From Biscogniauxia marginata (taxonomy: Eukaryota > Ascomycota > Sordariomycetes > Xylariales > Xylariaceae): a stretch of 64,000 nucleotides of DNA. Where the stretch lies: NCBI GenBank assembly GCA_022695795.1, contig MU404104.1:62001-126000 (forward strand), given 5' to 3'. Below are positions 56,346 to 64,000 of this stretch, one piece after another. Below the pieces are notes generated by a model. The model searched no databases. It was not told the origin of the DNA and saw only the letters and a program-made list of their open reading frames with translations. The stretch's first letter is position 1. Each line of letters starts with the position of its first letter. The translations under genes and the position numbers were made by a program.

Positions 56346-58862
56346 TTCGTCCTCTTAAGGCGAAGCCGACGTCTGAGGATAGGTCGCGTGTAGGCGGAGG
56401 GAGTGGAAGGTAGAGAGATAGGGGCGTTCTGGGCGAGATGGAATCAGGCCAAGCGAAGGAGGGAGGGAGGGAGGAGGGACGGTGACCCTCCAAGGTGACG
56501 ACTCTATCGAAACAATGCAAGACGAACCCCCTTTTTTTGTGGAAACGATCAAAGAATGATATGAAATCAGATTGTATTCCCCATTTGAATGGGTAGGGAT
56601 GGTGAGAGAGTGGCAGGTGATGGTTTATCTAATGGGGAATCGAGGAAACGGAGACTGGTAGGCAATGTTTTAGTAGGGTTAGGTTGTCGTCGCAAAGAGA
56701 CACGCACGCAGTAATAAGACCTAAGACTGGGTGTGGACCACCAGTTGTGGACGGTTAGACCCAGTAAGCCGGCAGGCTAAGCCTTCCATTGGAAAGCCAG
56801 GTGTTCTTCCCCCCCCTCTAAAGCGCCTCTTGTCAGGAGGTACAGGGCTACATAACAGCCCTGGGTCCAGTGCATAAGCCACGCCTGAAAGTGGAGATAC
56901 CTAGGGTAACGTCCCTCCACCTGAGCTTTCCTCTTTTAGCTGTACTTCTATTACGAAGTATGTACCAGAAATACTGCACTACCTAACGAGGTATGTATAC
57001 GGTATAGGCATTTGAACCTACCTAGCAGAATTGACATATACATTTTAATAATAACCAATTGAATCCACTTATCAGGTAGGTATGTTAGACATGTGAACGT
57101 TCAACTCTTAAGCAGGCAAGTGGAGAGTACTAGTATGCCCACGTATAGTGGCTTTATAACATCTAGTAGGATTATACCCATCTTTTAAGAACCTACATCC
57201 TTCAGCTTTGTGGTTCTCACTAGAAAATCAAATCTCACACATATCCTTTACACTATACGGGCGTGTAGTGTACCTAGTATGTATGTGTACATATTATCCT
57301 AAGAGACAACAAGTTCCTTAAGAGGTACCCTGGTACTTTTAGAAGTTGCATGGTACCCGTTACACGTCCTTAGCTTAGTGAAGTAAGCAGAGTCCCTAAT
57401 ACTACCTAGTACGTATGTCTGTAGTTGATTAGGTACATACCTAGGTATGTATGTACGTACATACGTATATGTACATGCGTGTAAATACTTACATATGTGT
57501 GTTTCATGTAAGTAATTCTGCATTGATTAGTTCATACCTTAGTTTATATAATCCGATTGTTTCTTTCTAGTCTTTTTTTTTCTTGATTCCCTAATTCTTT
57601 CCTGCGAAGAGAATACATCTATACCTAATTACATGTGTAGGTAGGTATACATGCGCGCGCCAGGTAAGGCGGCTCTACCCGAATTGGAACTCCAAAAAGG
57701 TCAAGTACAGCTCGGTAGCAAAACGAGGGCGACCCAAGCAAATAGAAACAAGTCAATTGGAAAAGCTTGAGTTTATTCTTATAATAGCCATCATCTTTAT
57801 TAATTAGCTCCCGCTGCTGCCATTCTTTCGACATTGACACCTTCACCTCTTTTTTCTTATTCTTTTTCTTCACCTTTTTTGTCTTCTTCTTTTCTTCTTG
57901 TGCTTTTTTTCTCTCTTGCTAATTACTCTGCGGGCAACCAGCCCCTCCCGAACGATATCACTACCTAGCACTTAGATTTCTTCTCTCACTAGGTAGGTAG
58001 ATAAAAGCAAATGTAGGTAGGTCGGGCAGGTCGTTTACCTAGCTGGGTCGTTCCCAGCCACCACCTTTAATCGTTTTCTTCCCGTCCCCAGATGACTTCG
58101 TGTCACAATACACAAGGTAGAGCAATAGTCCGTCCGTTTACACCGTCAATATTCAAGCATAAAAGCATTCGCTTTCCTGCCTAATCATCTGTCTGTTTTC
58201 CCTATTCCTTCTCCCTTCTGTCCGAAGACTCCACGTCACTCGGTGACGAGACACGAGACTACTATACCCACTCAGCTAGGTAGAACAGCTGAACAGCTCG
58301 TGAGAAAACGACCCGAAAAAACTACCCTGTTCCCAGGACAGACCGCCTCTTCTCGAATCCCTCTGATACAATGACTAGAGAGATTCTTTAACAATTCGTC
58401 TTCTACCTTAATCTCCCCCTTCCTGTCCTCCCGCCTCTCTCTCCTGCGCCGTTCTCCGAGCTTTCTTACACGTCGGGTTGTGTTCTGCATCACGTACTGC
58501 AGATCGGGTCGAGAAAAGCCGGGGGGTGTTTATCTCGATCAAATCCTGTTCTAGTCTCGTAAAGCTACCTAAGCTCTTTTGAGCTTGTCCTCTGACCTCT
58601 TGAGCTGGGCTCCTATAGAATCTCTACCTATTGGAACGTATTTCTCTTCTAACATTGGATACTACCCTCAGTCGAGACGGGTTGCATGTGTCGGCGTGGT
58701 ATTGGTCTATCCGTGGACACGCCTTGATGATCCGAGTCGTCATTAAGCGCCCGGGCCCGCGAGCGATATATATGTAGACCAGCATTCTTACCTGTCCAGC
58801 CAGCCAGCCAGCCAAGCTAGCCAGCTCCTCGCCGACAACTCTCACTTAGACGGTCGTTTGTC
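56346..58862. promoter_or_regulatory. Divergent region between kexin and the PhoD-like gene
   Basis: 2.5 kb with both promoters and no recognised gene. A (GGGA)n run lies near 56458-56475 before kexin. TAGGTACCTA-type words are dense at about 56990-57090 and 57390-57490. CT-rich tracts occupy about 57840-57920 and 58190-58460. A (CAGC)n run at about 58796-58815 sits in the leader of the PhoD-like gene. Confidence 0.55.
58796..58815. repeat. (CAGC)n microsatellite in the 5' leader of the PhoD-like gene
   Basis: About four to five CAGC units, 50-65 bases before the ATG at 58863. Confidence 0.75.
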
Positions 58863-61800
58863 ATGAGCGTGACACCCTACTGGGGCGAGTTGCCCACCTC
58901 AAAGCCTCGTCGCCTATCTGATGAGTATAATCAGAATGATCGTCGCCAGTCGTTGGATCATCCCAGTTCCCATCCTCAGCCTAAGTCGAACAGGGCGTCT
59001 GTCCAGACTACGACTACCGACCCGTATACCGACTACACCTTGAGCCCACCGGCCTCGGCCGTCACGTCTAGCTTTCCCGACAACGCACTCGCACCCCGAC
59101 CGCCTTCGTTGCCCTACGGCCAGAATAGATATCCTCCTGAGCTGCTCGAAAAGCGCAGGGCACGCGCCAACCAGGTCATGGAGGACGATCTCAACCTCTC
59201 CGCCATGTCTCCGCCACCTGCCGCTCCCGATATCCCGCGAGCTCCTCCGGTTAGCTATAAGGATCCCTACGGGAATGTCGACCCAACATACACATACAAC
59301 GCTGCCGGCCAGCCCGGTCCTCCCCGTTCGTATCGCAGAAGCGATCCTCACACGGCGGTTTCTGGCGTGGAACCTGAAATATTCTACACAGAGGCAACCC
59401 TACATGCTGACAGGCGTAACAAAGCACCAGTGCTGGACAGGAGTCGTCAGCATTTAGAGAACAGCGTCATCCCCAGTTGGCAGTTGGAGAGGGTAGAGTC
59501 GATACGACAGCCTACGACTGGTGAACGTCCAGAAACTAGAAGGAGGCCGTCCGGGCCCGCAGAACCACAGCGCACACAGTGGGCAGATGATCGGTCGCCA
59601 TTGCAGAGGCTAGAACTGACCCTCGATAGCATCACCAAAGAAGAGAAACGAGCTCGCGTAGAGGCTGCCGAACGACGCGCAAGAGAACGGGCCGCTCGTG
59701 CTGCAAATGCAGGGAACACTACGGGGTCTGCTAGACTGCTACCTGAACCCCCGGTGGCCCAGACAGCTCGGTCTAAGAGCCGCCGTGCTACCGTCGGTCA
59801 GGGGGAGGGTACACACGTAGTTGCCACCGACTCTATTCAAGCTCGACCGTCGGCTGCCACCGCTAGCAGTTTACCATCAGACGTCCCCAGCGATCGTCGT
59901 GGGTCGTCAGGACAGTCACAAATTCCTGTGGCCAAGAATCGCAGCGTGCCGAAAACAGAGAAGTCCGGCCTGCCACAACGGAACCTGAGCTTCCGGGAGA
60001 GAGCTGCCTCGAATGACCTGAACCTCCCCAAAGAGACGGATGAAGAGTTGTATGCTGCTTCGGGTGAAGGTTTGGCTCTCACGCGCACCGGGAGCAACAA
60101 GCTTAAGAAAAACCCTCCTGGTGATCCATGGTACACTGCTCGTAGGGAGGCCGAGGAAAAGGTCGTACATTTGAACCAGCGCAACACCGAGACCGAAAAT
60201 CTTAAAATGCCCCCCGGCAATGTCAAGCAGCCCATTAAAGGGTCGATTATGAAGCCACCTCCGTCGGAAGATTTGCAAAGGGCCCTAGATAGGGACAAGC
60301 AGCTACGTGAATATGAGAGTTTCAATGACTCGCCGGGGCGCACGCAAAGATACACCAACACGACTGGACTCAGCCGTTCCAACTCCATGGGGCCGATTCA
60401 TCAGCCTCCGTACTTCGAGGAGCCTCGCCAACCTGGCCCTAGTAAACAGAACGGTAAATCTGTCAAATTTCCCGAGCAACATCACGAGACGCGGATCTTT
60501 AATGATGACTATTCAGATATGAGTAGCCTTCATAGTCTCGGCTTCAGGGACTATATACATCGAGACAAGCTCAAACCTGGCCAAGGTATGTATCAGCCTC
60601 CAAAGTACTTGGATGAGTGGAAAAAGGCAACAGTAGGTACTCTCTCAGGTTCGATGCTGGATATTGGAGAAGAGCCTACCGATAGGGGTATTACTACTTG
60701 GTGGGAAAGTGATGGCAAGCCACCAAACAGTATGGCGTCGCGACCGCAGAAGGCCGAAGCATTTGATGGCGAGTATGACGATAGCAAAGCCCCCACAAGG
60801 TTCAAGCCACCCCTATATCTCAAGTGCGGACCACTGTTGCGGTACTGTGGTATCCGTCATGAGAGGCCCTTGACGCGGATGAATCGTAATGGTAATACTC
60901 AGCCAGACAAGGAGATCTGGAGAGGATCTGTGATGATTGTCACGCAAGATTCCGAGTCGTCTTACGATATCGTACCGATTCTGCGATTGTTTGTGCAGCC
61001 AATTGAGCTCCTGCCGCCCCCTCCTGCAGAAGTACACGGTGAGCAGGTTCTTCTCCCCGAATACGTGGATCCGATAGCCGGCATTCCAAAGCTCGGTCGT
61101 CGAGGAGAAACTCTTTACGTTCGACCCATAGAGCACTTGGAAGAAGGCAGGGACGTCTCGATGTTGGAACCGGACGATGGCCTGTTCGAGATTACGAGAT
61201 CCACGCCTGACTTCGACACCCAAAAACCCGACCCGCCTGGGTCTTTTGCTAGTCGCAAAAGGCGCATTGAGACTGACGGGGAGGGGGTTGGTAAGTATAA
61301 GGATGTGCGCGGGTTCCGACTCCATGCCGAGCGAGGGTACACTTTCTGGAGATTCAACATCGAGGTCGAGCTTCGGGACAAGCAACAGAGAATCGCCTAC
61401 CGTATCAATCGCGGCCCTACTACTGCATTTTGGGTACCGGCCCGCGGCGAGGCGATGAATATCATGTTCCATAGCTGTAACGGCTTTAGTCTTAGTGTGA
61501 ACCCGGACGATCTAAGCGGACCCGATCCTATGTGGCGCGACGTGCTCAATAACCACCAGACCCGGCCATTTCATGTCATGATCGGAGGCGGAGATCAGAT
61601 CTATAACGATGCCGTGATGCGGGATACTCACCACTTTCAGGAGTGGCTCATGATTAAGAACCCGTTGCACAAGAACAATGCACCCTTTACGGCGGTGATG
61701 CAAGACGAGCTCGAATCTTTCTATCTCGAGAGGTATATGATGTGGTTCTCGCGTGGTCTCTTCGGTCTAGCAAACTCGCAAATCCCGATGGTTAACATGT

Positions 61801-63737
61801 ACGATGATCACGACATCATCGATGGTTTCGGGTCCTATCCCCATCATTTCATGAAATCGCCGGTCTTTTCGGGCTTGGGCAACGTAGCGTTCAAGTACTA
61901 TATGTTGTTCCAGCATCAGAGTCTTCCAGACGAGACACAGGTCACAGAGCCAAGTTGGGTCTTGGGTATAAAGCCTGGGCCGTATATCAATGAGCGGAGT
62001 CGCAGCTTGTTCATGTCCTTGGGAGGGGGGGTCGCGCTTCTCGCTGTTGATTGTCGAACGGAGCGTACGAGAGACGAGGTGGTGCGCGAGGATACGTGGA
62101 AGACGCTGATGGATCGTTGCTCCGATGAACTAATCAGAGGCGAGACACATCACTTGCTGGTCTTGCTTGGCGTCCCAATCGCCTACCCTCGACTCGTATG
62201 GCTGGAGAACATGTAAGTGCTATGCCATGTGGGTTGGATGGAGCAGAATGCTAATGTTTGCAGTTTAACTTCGAGATTAATGGATCCCATCAAAGCCCTA
62301 GGGAAGACGGGTATGCTAGGTAACTTCCTCAACCACTTTGACGGGGGCGTCGAAGTCCTCGATGACTTGGATGACCACTGGACGGCAAAGAGCCACAAGG
62401 AGGAGCGGAGGTATGTCATTGAAGATCTCCAGGATCTAGCTGGAGACTTGTCAGTGCGCGTTACCATTCTCAGCGGCGACGTGCATCTTGCCGCCGTTGG
62501 ACAGTTTTATTCCAACCCCAAGTTACACCTGGCGAAACACAATGACTTCCGCTACATACCCAATATCATCTCATCCGCCATAGCCAACGCGCCGCCTCCT
62601 GATCTGATGGCCGACATCCTTAACAAGAGGAATAAGGTTCATCATTTTGACAAGGAGACTGATGAGGATATGATCCCTCTCTTTACTCATGGTGTCGACG
62701 GCAAACCACGCAATAATAAGCACCTCTTACCCCATCGTAACTGGTGTTCCATCCGTCAGTACGTTCCTGGGCAAACGCCGCCACCGACACCGCCTGAGGA
62801 TCACGAGTACACTCCTGAAGGCACGCCTCCAGGCAGCCGTACCAGCTTACTGCGCAGGTTCTCGCTATCTAAGAGTAGAGGGCCTGCTCTCCGTCCAGAT
62901 GCGCCAAAGGAGCCAGTAGACCGTTCGAGACCACCCGTCTCTGGCGGCATCCTGCGGTCTTTCTCACGGCGATCTTCATCTACTGGTCCCATCGGGCGCT
63001 CTGGATCTGGTAAGTTAATGCGCACGCTCTCTCTAGGTCGCGGGGACTCTTTGCGCACCCGCGGCATCTTCGGCCGCAGGAGTATGGACACGCCCAACGA
63101 TGGCGGCATCAATGGCGCTTGGGGCGCAGAAAGTGAGGAAGACATCTACGATGCATCACCTCGACGAACTCAGCACCCTGCTTTTACCAGCGCGGATGCA
63201 ATGGGCCTCCGCGGCGGGGCCGGCGAGGAATACGAGGTAGGTGATGACGCTTACTTTACGGCACGTCCACCACGTCGTGCTTTTACTCAACCCGCGGCTA
63301 CGAGAGCGCAGGCGTATGACTACTCGCCAGAACGAGAGATGCCCACTTCGCGGCCTCCAGCAGCGCGTCCGTTCCGCCGTACTCCTACGGACCTTGGTTT
63401 TAAAACACTTAAGAAGAACGCTGAACGCTACCAAGTTGACCTTGAGGGCGGATTAGATATCTGTCTCAACGTCGAAGTCAACGCCAAAGACCCGGCCGGT
63501 ATCACGGTGCCCTACAGGCTACTAGTCCCACGCCTCTGGTATGAGTATCACGGCGAGGACGGCGATCTTGATCCATCTCAGTCTGTGGCCCGAGAGGAAG
63601 AGGGTCTAGAGTCTAAGGTATCTGGATTTGATGATGACAGCGTCCAGAGCAATAGCGGTGGCGGCGGCGGTAGTACCCTCAAGCGCTGGTTTAGTGGACG
63701 AGGGAGTCAGTATCGCACGAGAAGGACGAGCCAATGA
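58863..63737 (+). CDS. Large PhoD-like phosphatase-domain protein
   Basis: Two exons, 58863-62212 and 62264-63737, with a 51-base GT-AG intron (62213-62263), give 1607 aa. Residues 1-~650 are disordered, rich in Pro, Arg and Ser, with a short helical Arg/Glu/Ala-rich stretch near 255-290. The PhoD-like metallophosphatase domain spans ~840-1300: GGGDQIYND (Asp911), MYDDHDIIDGFGSYP (Asp981-Asp984, His983) and, in exon 2, ILSGDVHLAAVG. These supply the metal-binding Asp and His residues. A second disordered tail is followed by a C-terminal segment (LDICLNVEVNAKDPAGITVPYRLLVP) that looks folded. Fungal proteins of this type are widespread and poorly studied; there is no signal peptide, so an intracellular role is likely. 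The substrate is unknown. Confidence 0.9.
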
Positions 63738-64000
63738 ATGATGTGAGGCAAAACAAGGGGGCGGCGAGACAAGTAAATAGCCCAACTCCCTCCCCCTTCT
63801 CCCCTTTTCTTTTTCTTAACCCCCTAGGAATAGTGCTTTCCTAAAAAGATTTGGATGGTTCGGGTCGTGGAAAAAAGATGATACGATATGACATGAATGA
63901 GTGTAACGATAACTTGACCATTCTTAAAGACTGGATGCGAACAGAAATCCCTTTGCATGAAGATAAATAAGAGAATAGGAAGGAAAATCCTTGTTTTTGC
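63738..64000. other. 3' flank of the PhoD-like gene
   Basis: 263 bases to the window edge: a CT-rich tract (63783-63820), then AT-rich sequence with AATAAG-like words near 63963 that could serve in polyadenylation. No further gene seen. Confidence 0.5.

Noticed and set aside
60813..61472. 219-codon antisense frame over the PhoD-like gene
   Set aside because: Shadow frame; the plus strand encodes the phosphatase region.
1..64000. CRISPR arrays, bacterial operons, ribosome binding sites, rRNA genes
   Set aside because: None seen; the window is eukaryotic nuclear DNA with spliceosomal introns, and the tandem arrays present have no spacers.

Overview
The window is nuclear DNA of a filamentous ascomycete (Pezizomycotina, most likely Sordariomycetes). 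The evidence is short GT-AG introns (46 to about 210 bases), typical fungal proteins (kexin, Snx4, a RAD2/XPG nuclease, a GT90 membrane glycosyltransferase, a bZIP-ankyrin regulator), long gene-poor stretches, and transposon remains carrying C-to-T and G-to-A changes of the kind left by repeat-induced point mutation (RIP). The species cannot be named from the sequence alone. All functional calls come from motifs read by eye; no database search was run.

Layout. 1-8.2 kb: an unrecognised protein (minus) and a protein kinase with an HND catalytic loop (plus). 8.2-15 kb: a small metabolic block with an alpha/beta hydrolase (minus), a divergently transcribed PRISE-type short-chain reductase (plus), an EthD-domain protein (minus) and a secreted four-exon GH43 arabinanase-type enzyme (minus). 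The first three share a 9-base motif, ACTCCGGTC, found four times, only in their upstream regions. 15-27 kb: gene-poor, with an unrecognised partial coding stretch, a bZIP-ankyrin transcription factor, microsatellites and an AT-rich block. 27-32 kb: RAD2/XPG and the NatC subunit NAA38, transcribed away from each other across a promoter that contains 13 tandem GATAAG units. 32-35 kb: an AT-rich block with a 428-bp long-inverted-repeat MITE. 35-41 kb: an aldehyde dehydrogenase, a small MGSKASK protein and a short-chain dehydrogenase. 41-48.4 kb: 4.6 kb without a recognised gene, then a GT90 membrane protein with four short 5' exons. 48.4-50.3 kb: a RIP-mutated Fot1/pogo-type transposon. 50.9-64 kb: Snx4, kexin and a very large PhoD-like phosphatase.

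Most genes from 27 kb onward are housekeeping (DNA repair, N-terminal acetylation, endosomal sorting, proprotein processing). The 8-15 kb block looks accessory: hydrolysis, enone or carbonyl reduction, an EthD-fold enzyme and plant cell-wall polysaccharide attack. The shared promoter motif suggests that the hydrolase, reductase and EthD genes form a small co-regulated set. The transposon and the MITE share the terminus TATA|ACGT, which suggests that the MITE is, or was, mobilised by a pogo-family transposase.
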